Origin: Lachnospiraceae bacterium
GTDB lineage: Bacteria; Bacillota; Clostridia; Lachnospirales; Lachnospiraceae
Assembly: GCA_004557975.1 (NCBI GenBank)
Contig: SFEV01000081.1
Location: forward strand, 1 to 9,561
Direction: 5' to 3'
DNA length: 9,561 nucleotides
The notes under the pieces were generated by a model, which was not told where the DNA came from, searched no databases, and saw only the letters and a program-made list of their open reading frames with translations. The position numbers and the translations under genes are program-made. This document shows, in pieces, positions 1 through 6,553 of this stretch. Each line of letters starts with the position of its first letter. The stretch's first letter is position 1.

Positions 1-479
1 TTTATGACTTCATCATATATGCTGCTGTTCTGTTCAAGTGTTCTTGTAATTGTGCTTACCGGAATTTTCATGTTTCTCATAGTCCAGCACAGGTACGCAT
101 TAATTGCCGCATTCGTACTGAAACAAGTCTCCATAACCGAAAATAAATCTTCCTCATACATAATCAGAACACTGATTCCGAATTCTGATATATGCTTTAT
201 ATACTCTATATATTTCTGATTTAAAATTCCGCTGTGGGATGCCAGTTCCATCAAAATGCATCTTGTAATAACCACGATACCGTTTTGGCCTTTAATATAT
301 CTGAAAAGATACTCCTCTTTATTATTTTCCAGACTGGCATGTCTTCGAAATGAACATGTATCATAAAAATAGCATTTCCGTTTCCCCAGTATTTCTGAAA
401 TAATCGTCTCCTTATCAGTAATCACATGGCGCATAATTTCAGACCAATTACAGGGAGTATCTGTATAGCTGTCTGCCAT
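1..479 (-). CDS. PIN-like domain protein, third gene of XRE-ImmA module (partial, 3' end off window)
   Basis: The minus strand is open from an ATG at 479 to the window edge, about 159 codons with no stop. The start is supported by an AAGGGGGAG ribosome site inside the last codons of the peptidase gene, whose stop lies 3 bases upstream in the same frame, so translation is probably coupled. The residue 36-48 stretch (CYFYDTCSFRRHA, Asp40) and the 67-80 stretch (GIVVITRCILMELA, Glu78) resemble the first two acidic motifs of PIN-domain ribonucleases. A third region (STNAAINAYLCW, residues 121-132) sits where PIN proteins usually carry another Asp, but here it has Asn123, so catalytic competence is unclear. 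If it is a PIN protein, its likely role is cleaving RNA, as in VapC-type toxins. No signal peptide or membrane segment is seen. The reading frame is well supported; the PIN assignment is from motif recognition only. Confidence 0.65.
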   Translation of the reverse strand, partial: MADSYTDTPCNWSEIMRHVITDKETIISEILGKRKCYFYDTCSFRRHASLENNKEEYLFRYIKGQNGIVVITRCILMELASHSGILNQKYIEYIKHISEFGISVLIMYEEDLFSVMETCFSTNAAINAYLCWTMRNMKIPVSTITRTLEQNSSIYDEVI

Positions 480-482
480 TCT

Positions 483-1286
483 CTACTCCCCCTTTATCTC
501 AGCATAAAGCACTTTCATATTATGGATTACTTTCTTAAAAGTTCTTTCATTTAAATATTCATCTCTTATATATTCCATTCCCAGACTTTTAACTACGGCC
601 TCCAGATGACCATAATCATCCTTCTTTGTCGCTTCCAAAATACTGTCATCCAGCCATAAATCAACAAATCTTTCTTTAATACTATCCCGCTCTACATTCA
701 ACAGTTCTTCTGAAATACTGCCAGTATCCGGTAAGCCAAGCTCATAACACCGAATCAGTACTGCCATATAAGGTACCTGATAATAATTCATTAATCGAAT
801 AATCGTATCTCTTTCATTGCCTTCAGATTCTTCTTTAAACTTACTGTACATGAAGCGAAAACTTACTTCCGGCATCAAAAGCATACCCGCAAATAAATTT
901 GCAGCGAATTCTTCTTCATGTTCATAATAGTGATCACTTGCAAATTCTACTTCCGTCCGAAATTTACTCTTCTGGTAAAATACGTGGTACAATTCATGAC
1001 ATACGGCAAAAGTAACATTTACCTTCGGCAAAGACGAATTAAGCACAATATATCCTAACGCATCTCCTTTATAACAAAGCGCTCCTATCTCTTTATCTGC
1101 AAAAGGTATCTCCAGAACAAGATATCCTTTCTTTTGAAAGGATGGTCTTACGATCTGCATAATATTAAGCACTTCTTTGTCACTACTCATTCCGGCAAAA
1201 GAATAGAAATTCTTTACCTTAGTTTCCATGTCGGCTCTGTGAACATCACTATACTCGATGATTTTCCTCAGATGTTCTGCGTTCAT
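483..1286 (-). CDS. ImmA/IrrE-family zinc metallopeptidase
   Basis: Encodes 267 residues. HELYH at 97-101 is the HEXXH zinc-binding and catalytic motif, and the downstream EEEFAANLFAGMLLMP stretch (124-139) matches the family pattern in which a Glu (probably E125 or E126) is the third zinc ligand. ImmA of ICEBs1 cleaves the repressor ImmR, and IrrE/PprI acts on the DdrO repressor; by analogy this enzyme may cleave the XRE protein encoded just upstream. Residues 1-60 and the C-terminal third (about 145-267) have no motif I recognise; the C-terminal part may sense a signal or contact the PIN-like partner. It is cytoplasmic, with no signal peptide. The ATG at 1286 has an AAAGGAGT ribosome site that overlaps the end of the XRE gene, with 4 bases between the two reading frames. 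The gene is AT-rich compared with genes to its right, which suggests horizontal acquisition. The family call is firm; the substrate is inferred. Confidence 0.88.
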   Translation of the reverse strand: MNAEHLRKIIEYSDVHRADMETKVKNFYSFAGMSSDKEVLNIMQIVRPSFQKKGYLVLEIPFADKEIGALCYKGDALGYIVLNSSLPKVNVTFAVCHELYHVFYQKSKFRTEVEFASDHYYEHEEEFAANLFAGMLLMPEVSFRFMYSKFKEESEGNERDTIIRLMNYYQVPYMAVLIRCYELGLPDTGSISEELLNVERDSIKERFVDLWLDDSILEATKKDDYGHLEAVVKSLGMEYIRDEYLNERTFKKVIHNMKVLYAEIKGE

Positions 1287-1290
1287 ATTT

Positions 1291-1656
1291 TTACTCCTTT
1301 GACATATTCAGGAAACGATATTTTGCACTCATAATTTCATCAATGTTTTCCATTAGTTTTTCTAATTTCTCAGCAATTTCATCCTGCTGAGACGTTGGAT
1401 CTCCCGCATAAAAAGCAATCTTTTCCGGCATACATTCACTAATCTGAGAGACACTGAAACTATCGCCCCAAAAAAATTCTAATTTCTGCCCCAATGCACC
1501 GGCAATTTTCTCCATATCAGTGCTGTTTATATCCTGTGTCCCTGTCAAAATACGTGACAGCTTTTTGGTATCAATACCTGTTTTCAAACTGATATACGTC
1601 TGCTTGATTTTCATCTGTGACAAATAAGCATTCACATTCTCAATATATTTTGTCAT
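1291..1656 (-). CDS. XRE-family helix-turn-helix regulator
   Basis: A 121-residue cytoplasmic protein. Residues 17-39 (IKQTYISLKTGIDTKKLSRI and onward) form a recognisable helix-turn-helix of the Cro/C1 type, and the five-helix domain ends near residue 60 (GQKLEFFWG). The remainder is a short tail: a linker at 65-88 and an acidic, probably helical stretch at 90-112 (QQDEIAEKLEKLMENIDEIM) that could dimerise or serve as the peptidase target. It is the first gene of the three-gene module, and the ATG at 1656 is preceded by an AAGGGG ribosome site. Repressors paired with ImmA-type peptidases usually control their own operon and are inactivated by cleavage, so this is the likely autorepressor and possibly the antitoxin-like part. 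The HTH assignment is firm; the regulatory target is inferred from gene order. Confidence 0.88.
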   Translation of the reverse strand: MTKYIENVNAYLSQMKIKQTYISLKTGIDTKKLSRILTGTQDINSTDMEKIAGALGQKLEFFWGDSFSVSQISECMPEKIAFYAGDPTSQQDEIAEKLEKLMENIDEIMSAKYRFLNMSKE

Positions 1657-1712
1657 ATCAAATTCCCCTTTTTATTGCCACATATTAATATATATTCCAC
1701 TTCTATACTAAT

Positions 1713-1740
1713 ATTATACATAAACCTTTGCGCAATGCAA
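1713..1740 (-). promoter_or_regulatory. Sigma-A-type promoter of the XRE-ImmA-PIN operon
   Basis: Read on the minus strand, TTGCAT (1740-1735) and a perfect TATAAT (1718-1713) are separated by 16 bases. Transcription would begin near 1706, leaving a leader of about 50 bases before the XRE start at 1656. This is the only good promoter I see in front of the module, which fits a single transcript for all three genes. Confidence 0.7.
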
Positions 1741-1742
1741 GG
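1725..1742. promoter_or_regulatory. Possible XRE operator at the module promoter
   Basis: TTGCGCAA (1728-1735) is a perfect 8-base palindrome. It lies inside a wider imperfect inverted repeat, CCTTTGC (1725-1731) against GCAAGG (1737-1742). The site overlaps the -35 element, where a bound repressor would block RNA polymerase. The position suits an autorepressor, but a palindrome this short can arise by chance. Confidence 0.3.
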
Positions 1743-1892
1743 ATTATATCTTATTTATTGAGATTATTTTTAAATTTTGCATTGTTTTCAACAATATTTT
1801 TTTATTTTTACATCATATAATCTCATTCTATTTTCAAAAGTGTCTGTTCCCGCACTGCTGCCAGTCGTTCAGCTATTTTGGAACGTTTGCAC

Positions 1893-1921
1893 TTGCTAAA
1901 TTCTGTTTCTTTCCATATGAT
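1893..1921 (+). promoter_or_regulatory. Promoter of the truncated plus-strand gene
   Basis: TTGCTA (1893-1898) and TATGAT (1916-1921) are separated by an ideal 17 bases. They match the sigma-A consensus at four and five of six positions respectively. Transcription would start near 1928, about 38 bases before the ATG at 1966, which has its own strong ribosome site. The element suggests the downstream fragment was once a normally expressed gene and may still be transcribed. Confidence 0.6.
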
Positions 1922-1965
1922 AAAAGAAATGTATCTGTCCGGTTCAGGATAAGGGAGGGATCTTT

Positions 1966-2244
1966 ATGAAGCGGTTTGCACGATGGGCTTTTCCGGCGCT
2001 GTTTCTGATGGCTGCCGTTTTTATTATCTGGTTTCTCCATCTGTTTACGCAGGTGGGTGAATCGATGGTTTTTATCAATTGGGACGATTCTGTACAGCTT
2101 CTGTCTGACGGGACAGAACAGCCCTTCCTCTGGGAGGAATACAGTAATGTTCCTGCGCTTTCCGGAACTTACCGTTTTACCGGAACGCTTCTGGAGCAGC
2201 TTTCTGCCGTCAGCCGACTTTTCCTGCAAGAAATACGGAGGTAG
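1966..2244 (+). pseudogene. 5' remnant of a membrane-anchored sensor-like gene
   Basis: The 92-residue reading frame has a good promoter and an AAGGGAGGG ribosome site 7-8 bases before the ATG. The protein begins with a basic N-terminus and one hydrophobic segment (residues 8-28), giving a signal anchor. An extracellular-looking region follows (about 30-78, including SGTYRFTGTL). This resembles the start of large clostridial sensor histidine kinases or similar receptors with an extracytoplasmic sensing domain; that is recognition of style, not a proven match. From about residue 78 the sequence loses this character. The frame ends inside the 3' end of the converging exported-protein gene, overlapping it by 35 bases. 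The simplest reading is that a deletion removed the rest of the gene, with the join near 2190-2212. A genuine small membrane protein is possible but less likely. Confidence 0.5.
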
Positions 2245-3901
2245 GACCGTCGGCTCCCCCGATAATTGCGACAGAGGAGGTATCCTCGCCGTATTCATCC
2301 TCTTCCGGCTCCAGGGATGCCTGCCAGTTTTCTGCATTCACCGAAATTTCTGTCAGCAGCCCCATCAGTCCCCCCTGATCCATCTCAAGAAGCATGCGCA
2401 CGTTCTGGGGCGTCTCAATCTCTCCCGGCACGCCGCTTACAGCGACTTCACCGCACAGTCCCGCAGACTCACCGTCGGCCTCTGCCGCCAGATGGTCTAT
2501 CGTCCATACAAAGCCTGTATCTGTCTTTGAAATCACGCTGTCAAGAATAAGTGAGACAGATCCGGAGTTTTCATCCTGAACGGTAAACACTGCGTCCAGC
2601 TCCCCTGTATCCGCATTGAAGAGAGAATGAAGCAGTTCATCTGAGTACAGAAGCTCATCATTTCCCCATACAGTCAGATCCACGGATGTCTCAGAAGATG
2701 TCCCGGTCACTGCCGTCTGCTTTTCAACCTCAATCGCCATATTTTCTCCGCTGACTGTATCGTTTGCTCCCATTCTGATTCTGACTGCCTGATCAGGCTG
2801 CTGCGGATTTTCAAATGTGATCTCATACGTGATCTCTCCCTTAAACGGATTCGATGTGAGTTCGACATCCACATATGCATTCTGGTCGCTGTCAGGATAT
2901 CCGGAATCTATGCTGCTTTCGCCGCCGTTATCCTGCACTTTCGCTGATTCATTATCATATGCATCTGCTTCCAGCAGAGTCGTATCAATATACATATCGC
3001 AGCTGATTTTTTCAATCAGCTCTTCATCCACATAAAAGCAGACTGCAACCTCCTCCCCCATCGCGTCTTTCATCTGGCTGATGATATCGTTCAGTTCGTC
3101 TTCTGTTTCAGCCAGTTCATCCTGAGAAACGAGATCATATTCTTCGAATATATCCATATACGCGTCAAATATCATGAGATACAGATTCATGACATCCTCA
3201 GTCTCCAGATATGCCGTATATTTTATCTTTCCGCTCTCCTCCGACTTTTCCACCCGCATGTTCTGCTCCAGAGCTTCTGTTCTCTGATCCAGATTGTCGG
3301 AAATCTGCTTCCAGAGCTCCGTATCCGTCCCTGACAGCACACAGTCTCCTTCTTCCGGGAAAAATTTCAGATCAATGTCCTCAAGCTGCAGCTCCTGCTC
3401 CATAGCCTGTTCAAACAGCTGCTTCAGCACGGAACCATTAAACTGGTCCAGGAAGCTTCCGGCACGAATTCCGAGGGCACCTGCATAGAACTGTGGAACG
3501 GAAACTGCAAACTGCTGCGTATCACCATAGAAGGAGTAATCCAGAAACGGGGTTGTACCAGCGCCGAACCCCATCCCGAACAGCCATTTCTTCAGCTTCT
3601 GGTCTATCTGCAGATTCATGCTGACGTACCCATCCTCCGGCACCTCGCCTTCAGCACCAATAGTCTGAACAGTTCCGTCTGTCATTCCGATCTGTGCCCC
3701 AATCTGCATTCCGTTTTCCTCAAAGGACTTTGAAAGTCCCTCAAAATCAAGCATTTCTGCCACAAGAGACTCTGTCTGCAGCGCCTCCTGTTTTTCCATG
3801 ATTTCCTTCAGCTCATCTGCCGGTGCGGCCGCTGACACGGACGATGAGACGAGCATTGCCGCTGCAGCTCCGGCTGCAATTTTTCTTCCGATCTTTCCCA
3901 T
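2210..3901 (-). CDS. Exported acidic protein of unknown function with a GGADGPT tail motif
   Basis: I start this gene at the ATG at 3901 (563 residues). A GGGAGG ribosome site lies 7 bases before it, whereas the in-frame ATG at 3916 abuts that site and is poorly placed for initiation. Residues 1-24 form a signal peptide (basic KIGRK, hydrophobic Ala-rich core, SVSA near the cleavage point) without a lipobox Cys. The mature protein is strongly acidic, with helical stretches near 28-60 and 240-285 and alternating patterns that suggest beta-rich regions after about 350. I recognise no enzymatic domain. Near the C-terminus, residues 546-557 read IIGGADGPTSVF, close to a conserved motif of oxaloacetate/methylmalonyl-CoA decarboxylase beta subunits. 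Nothing else resembles those multi-pass membrane proteins, so it should not be called a decarboxylase. No sortase motif is seen. It probably acts at or outside the membrane. Confidence 0.8.
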   Translation of the reverse strand: MGKIGRKIAAGAAAAMLVSSSVSAAAPADELKEIMEKQEALQTESLVAEMLDFEGLSKSFEENGMQIGAQIGMTDGTVQTIGAEGEVPEDGYVSMNLQIDQKLKKWLFGMGFGAGTTPFLDYSFYGDTQQFAVSVPQFYAGALGIRAGSFLDQFNGSVLKQLFEQAMEQELQLEDIDLKFFPEEGDCVLSGTDTELWKQISDNLDQRTEALEQNMRVEKSEESGKIKYTAYLETEDVMNLYLMIFDAYMDIFEEYDLVSQDELAETEDELNDIISQMKDAMGEEVAVCFYVDEELIEKISCDMYIDTTLLEADAYDNESAKVQDNGGESSIDSGYPDSDQNAYVDVELTSNPFKGEITYEITFENPQQPDQAVRIRMGANDTVSGENMAIEVEKQTAVTGTSSETSVDLTVWGNDELLYSDELLHSLFNADTGELDAVFTVQDENSGSVSLILDSVISKTDTGFVWTIDHLAAEADGESAGLCGEVAVSGVPGEIETPQNVRMLLEMDQGGLMGLLTEISVNAENWQASLEPEEDEYGEDTSSVAIIGGADGPTSVFLAGKVG

Positions 3902-3908
3902 AATAAAA

Positions 3909-3914
3909 CCTCCC
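3909..3914 (-). promoter_or_regulatory. Ribosome binding site deciding the start at 3901
   Basis: GGGAGG sits 7 bases before the ATG at 3901, which begins a typical signal peptide. An in-frame ATG five codons earlier (3916) directly abuts this site, so initiation there would need another ribosome site, and none is visible. Confidence 0.75.
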
Positions 3915-3959
3915 ATACAGTATAGTCCGATACAAAAATTTTCTCTTACCTGTATCTCA

Positions 3960-3988
3960 ACTATATCACATGGAAGGTCTGTTTACAA
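3960..3988 (-). promoter_or_regulatory. Extended -10 promoter of the exported-protein gene
   Basis: On the minus strand, TTGTAA (3988-3983) and TATAGT (3965-3960) are 17 bases apart, and TGA directly before TATAGT gives an extended -10. The -35 box lies inside the small palindrome GTTTACAAAC (3981-3990), a possible repressor site. The leader would be about 50 bases. The gene therefore appears to be transcribed separately from the exporter operon, although I see no convincing terminator between them. Confidence 0.6.
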
Positions 3989-3997
3989 ACGTATTCT

Positions 3998-4011
3998 GCT
4001 TAACGTTCAGC
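3998..4011. repeat. Near-perfect palindrome upstream of the exported-protein promoter
   Basis: GCTTAAC followed directly by GTTCAGC forms a 14-base palindrome with one mismatched pair, just upstream of the -35 box. It could be an activator or repressor site. There is no T-run after it, so it does not read as an intrinsic terminator of the kinase gene. Confidence 0.3.
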
Positions 4012-4058
4012 CATGCAGTAAAATGAAAATCCAGTACGCAAACAGTAATTGATCTGCA

Positions 4059-4661
4059 TCATGACTTCACAAGACTGCAGATCGTATTGACGCACGCATC
4101 AATCCCAATTGCCGAGCTGTCCAGTACGAGATGGTAGCCGTTCTGGTCATTCCAGCTCATGCCCGTGTTGGCACGGTAGAAATTGGAACGTCTCCTGTCA
4201 TTTTTCTTCAGCGTATTTTCCAGATTTTTTTCCTCCACTCCGTACGTCGTCACGGCACGCTGTTTCCGGAATTCGCGGTCGGCATGAACGAAAACACGCA
4301 GTACATCCTTACGCTCCCGCAGAATCCATCCGGCGCAGCGCCCGACAATTACACACGGCCCCTGCAGAGCCATCTCCTTTATGACCTGCTCTTCCGTCAC
4401 ATACAGAGCGCCTTCATCAGAAAGGCCATCGCGCTCACCTGTCGCCACCTTGACAGCCATTCCCAGTGAAAACAAAAGGCTGTTGGATGTGGTCTCCTCC
4501 AGACTGAGCAGCCGTTCCGGAGACGTTTTCATCCGCTGTGCCGCCCGGGTCAGTACCTCCTGGCCATAACACGGAATTCCCAGCCTCTGTGCTGCCTTCT
4601 CTCCTATTTCGTTTCCTCCGGACGCGTATTCACGTTCGATTGCAATAATTTTGTACTTCAT
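4059..4661 (-). CDS. Cytidylate-kinase-like P-loop protein
   Basis: The 200-residue protein begins KYKIIAIEREYASGGNEIG. The ASGGNEIG stretch (13-20) is the altered phosphate-binding loop of the cytidylate-kinase-like family, which lacks a classic GKS/T. VIVGRCAGWIL (105-115), a following beta strand (LRVFVHAD, 121-128), and a basic lid-like region with NDRRRSNFY (154-162) and a TGMSWNDQNGYHLVLDSS tail fit the same family. True cytidylate kinases phosphorylate CMP, but this family's substrate is generally unproven, so I leave it open. I chose the ATG at 4661 because GAGGAGG lies 5 bases before it; an in-frame TTG at 4679 lies upstream of that site. It follows the second exporter gene by 35 bases and is probably the last gene of the MarR operon. 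No membrane segment is seen. The family assignment is good; the link to export is unexplained. Confidence 0.85.
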   Translation of the reverse strand: MKYKIIAIEREYASGGNEIGEKAAQRLGIPCYGQEVLTRAAQRMKTSPERLLSLEETTSNSLLFSLGMAVKVATGERDGLSDEGALYVTEEQVIKEMALQGPCVIVGRCAGWILRERKDVLRVFVHADREFRKQRAVTTYGVEEKNLENTLKKNDRRRSNFYRANTGMSWNDQNGYHLVLDSSAIGIDACVNTICSLVKS

Positions 4662-4666
4662 AATTG

Positions 4667-4673
4667 CCTCCTC
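4667..4673 (-). promoter_or_regulatory. Ribosome binding site deciding the kinase-like gene start
   Basis: GAGGAGG is 5 bases before the ATG at 4661. An out-of-frame ATG overlaps the site (4675-4673) and would give only a five-codon peptide whose TGA overlaps the real ATG, so it is at most a tiny coupled leader. Confidence 0.7.
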
Positions 4674-4696
4674 ATACAAAAATATTCCTCCGCCTT

Positions 4697-6553
4697 TCAG
4701 GCTGATTCCTGTGCTGTACGGGTCACTCGCTCGAACTGACTGTTATACAGATCGGCGTAGAAGCCGCCTGCGGACATCAGCTCTTCGTGACTTCCCTGCT
4801 CGATAATATCGCCGTCTTTCATGACAAGAATCAGATCGGCATCGCGTATCGTGGAGAGGCGGTGCGCAATCACAAAGCTTGTTCTGCCTTTCATCAGATT
4901 GTCCATTGCTTTCTGAATCCTTGTTTCTGTTCTCGTGTCTACAGATGATGTGGCCTCGTCAAGAATCAGAATTCTGTTGTCTGCCAGAATTGCACGGGCA
5001 ATCGTCAGAAGCTGCTTCTGTCCCTGTGAAATGTTGTTCGTCTCTTCATTTAACACCATTTGATAACCGCCCGGCTGCTGCATGATGAACTTGTGCACGT
5101 GAGCCGCCTTTGCAGCTGCGATCACCTCTTCATCTGTCGCATCCAGCCGTCCATAACGGATATTTTCCATGATTGTCCCGGAAAACAGCCACGTATCCTG
5201 AAGCACCATGCCGAACATCTCACGCAGGTTACTCCGGTTGAAATCGCGGACATCGTGTCCGTCGATCCTGATGCTTCCGGAATTCACATCGTAGAACCGC
5301 ATCAGCAGCTTAACCATAGTGGTCTTTCCGGCTCCCGTCGGACCTACAATGGCGATCTTCTGTCCATCTCTGATATCGGCAGAAAAATCATGTATAATTA
5401 CCTGCTCCGGATTGTAGCCAAACTGTACATGCTCAAACTGTACATTTCCATTTAACCCTGAAATATCCACAGGATTTGAAACGGTCTGGTCCTCCTCCGG
5501 CTCCCCCAGGAACTCAAATACACGCTCCGACGCTGCTGCTGTCGACTGCAGCATGTTGGTCACCTGCGCAATCTGCTGGATCGGCTGTGTGAAATTGCGG
5601 ATATACTGGAAGAAGGACTGGATATCTCCGACCTCAATCGCATTCTTAATAACAAGGAAGCCGCCCAGAATTGCCACCATCACATAACCCAGATTGCCGA
5701 TAAACTGCATGACCGGCATCATGATTCCTGAAAAGAACTGGGATTTCCATGCCGTATTATACAGCTTTTGATTCACTTTTTCAAACTCTTCCACAACATC
5801 ATTTTCTTTATTAAATACTTTAACGACCTGATGGCCGCCGTAAATCTCCTCGATCTGACCGTTCACCTCACCCAGATATTTCTGCTGACCCTGGAAATAT
5901 TTCTGCGAGTGCGTCATAACGGTACTGATAATTCCCATAGACACCGGCAGAATCAGAATTGCTGCGAGCGTCATCCAGACATTGATGCTGAGCATCATAA
6001 TCAGCACACCGACCAGCGTCGTTACCGAGGTGACCAGCTGGGTCAGACTCTGGTTCAGACTCTGCTGCAGTGTATCCACATCGTTGGTTACACGTGAAAG
6101 AATTTCTCCTGTCGTCCTGCTCTCATAAAATTTCAGCGGCAGACGGTTGATTTTTCCGGAAATATCTTTTCTCAGACTGTATGTCACATCGTTGGAGATT
6201 CCTGTCATAATCATTCCCTGAATAAAAGAAAACAGTGCACTGCACGCGTACAGTCCCATGGTAAACAACAGAATCTGCCCGATTTTTCCAAAGTCAATAC
6301 CGCCCGTGCCCTGAATCCTGCCAACCAGCCCGTTAAACAGCTCCGTTGTCGCCTTGCCGAGAATTTTCGGTCCCACGATATTGAATACCGTTCCCGCCAT
6401 TGCAAACAGAGCCACCAGGACGAACCTGAAACGATATCTGCTCATATAACTGAATATTTTCTTCATGCTTCCCGAGAAGTCCTTTGCCTTTTCTCCGCCC
6501 CGCATTCCATGACCATGTCCCATGGGGCCTCTCGGCCTTCTTGTCTCACTCAT
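4697..6553 (-). CDS. ABC multidrug-exporter half-transporter, catalytically canonical subunit
   Basis: A 618-residue exporter-type ABC protein: a Gly/His/Arg-rich N-terminal tail (1-22), six predicted membrane helices (about 42-340) and a nucleotide-binding domain (about 370-610). Walker A is GPTGAGKTT (404-412), the Q-loop Gln is 452, Walker B is ILILDE with Asp532 and catalytic Glu533, and the H-loop His is 564. The signature is ISQGQ (508-512) instead of SGGQ, so its own signature is degenerate. With the partner encoded upstream it should form one working ATP site (this Walker B, Glu and His with the partner's SGGQ) and one weak site, as in heterodimeric exporters such as TM287/288, LmrCD and BmrCD. 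The ATG overlaps the partner's stop by 4 bases (ATGA) and has a GAGGAGGAG ribosome site 8 bases upstream. Transported substrates, perhaps drugs or peptides, cannot be told from sequence. Confidence 0.93.
   Translation of the reverse strand: MSETRRPRGPMGHGHGMRGGEKAKDFSGSMKKIFSYMSRYRFRFVLVALFAMAGTVFNIVGPKILGKATTELFNGLVGRIQGTGGIDFGKIGQILLFTMGLYACSALFSFIQGMIMTGISNDVTYSLRKDISGKINRLPLKFYESRTTGEILSRVTNDVDTLQQSLNQSLTQLVTSVTTLVGVLIMMLSINVWMTLAAILILPVSMGIISTVMTHSQKYFQGQQKYLGEVNGQIEEIYGGHQVVKVFNKENDVVEEFEKVNQKLYNTAWKSQFFSGIMMPVMQFIGNLGYVMVAILGGFLVIKNAIEVGDIQSFFQYIRNFTQPIQQIAQVTNMLQSTAAASERVFEFLGEPEEDQTVSNPVDISGLNGNVQFEHVQFGYNPEQVIIHDFSADIRDGQKIAIVGPTGAGKTTMVKLLMRFYDVNSGSIRIDGHDVRDFNRSNLREMFGMVLQDTWLFSGTIMENIRYGRLDATDEEVIAAAKAAHVHKFIMQQPGGYQMVLNEETNNISQGQKQLLTIARAILADNRILILDEATSSVDTRTETRIQKAMDNLMKGRTSFVIAHRLSTIRDADLILVMKDGDIIEQGSHEELMSAGGFYADLYNSQFERVTRTAQESA

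Larger units (their letters stand above)
1657..1965. other. Intergenic region between the XRE module and the sensor remnant
   Basis: About 309 bases with no convincing gene. It contains the two divergent promoters listed separately and a very AT-rich core (about 1741-1830). Within that core, ATTGTT (1781-1786) and AACAAT (1790-1795) form a 6-base stem with a TTC loop, followed on the plus strand by a T-rich run. It looks like a weak terminator, but the stem has only two G/C pairs and no plus-strand gene in the window precedes it. The drop in GC here marks the likely edge of an acquired module. Confidence 0.5.

Noticed and set aside
4..219. Plus-strand 71-codon hydrophobic open frame at the window start
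   Set aside because: Antisense to the coupled PIN-like frame, which has a ribosome site and operon context; no initiation signal fits the plus frame.
1781..1803. Intrinsic terminator (ATTGTT-TTC-AACAAT then T-rich run)
   Set aside because: The stem has only two G/C pairs and no plus-strand gene in the window precedes it; kept only as a note in the intergenic entry.
1873..2337. Minus-strand open frame of 154 codons across the remnant and the exported-protein 3' end
   Set aside because: Overlaps two better-supported frames, has no ribosome site and gives a low-complexity basic product with no recognisable domain.
2057..2530. Plus-strand open frame of 157 codons
   Set aside because: Mostly antisense to the exported-protein gene, with no ribosome site and a Cys/Pro/Arg-rich product typical of a spurious frame.
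2210..3901. Calling the exported protein a decarboxylase beta subunit from the GGADGPT motif
   Set aside because: The real subunit is a multi-pass membrane protein; here only about a dozen C-terminal residues match and the remainder is soluble and acidic.
4012..4058. Terminator after the kinase-like gene
   Set aside because: I found no G/C-rich stem followed by a T-run on the minus strand downstream of the stop codon.
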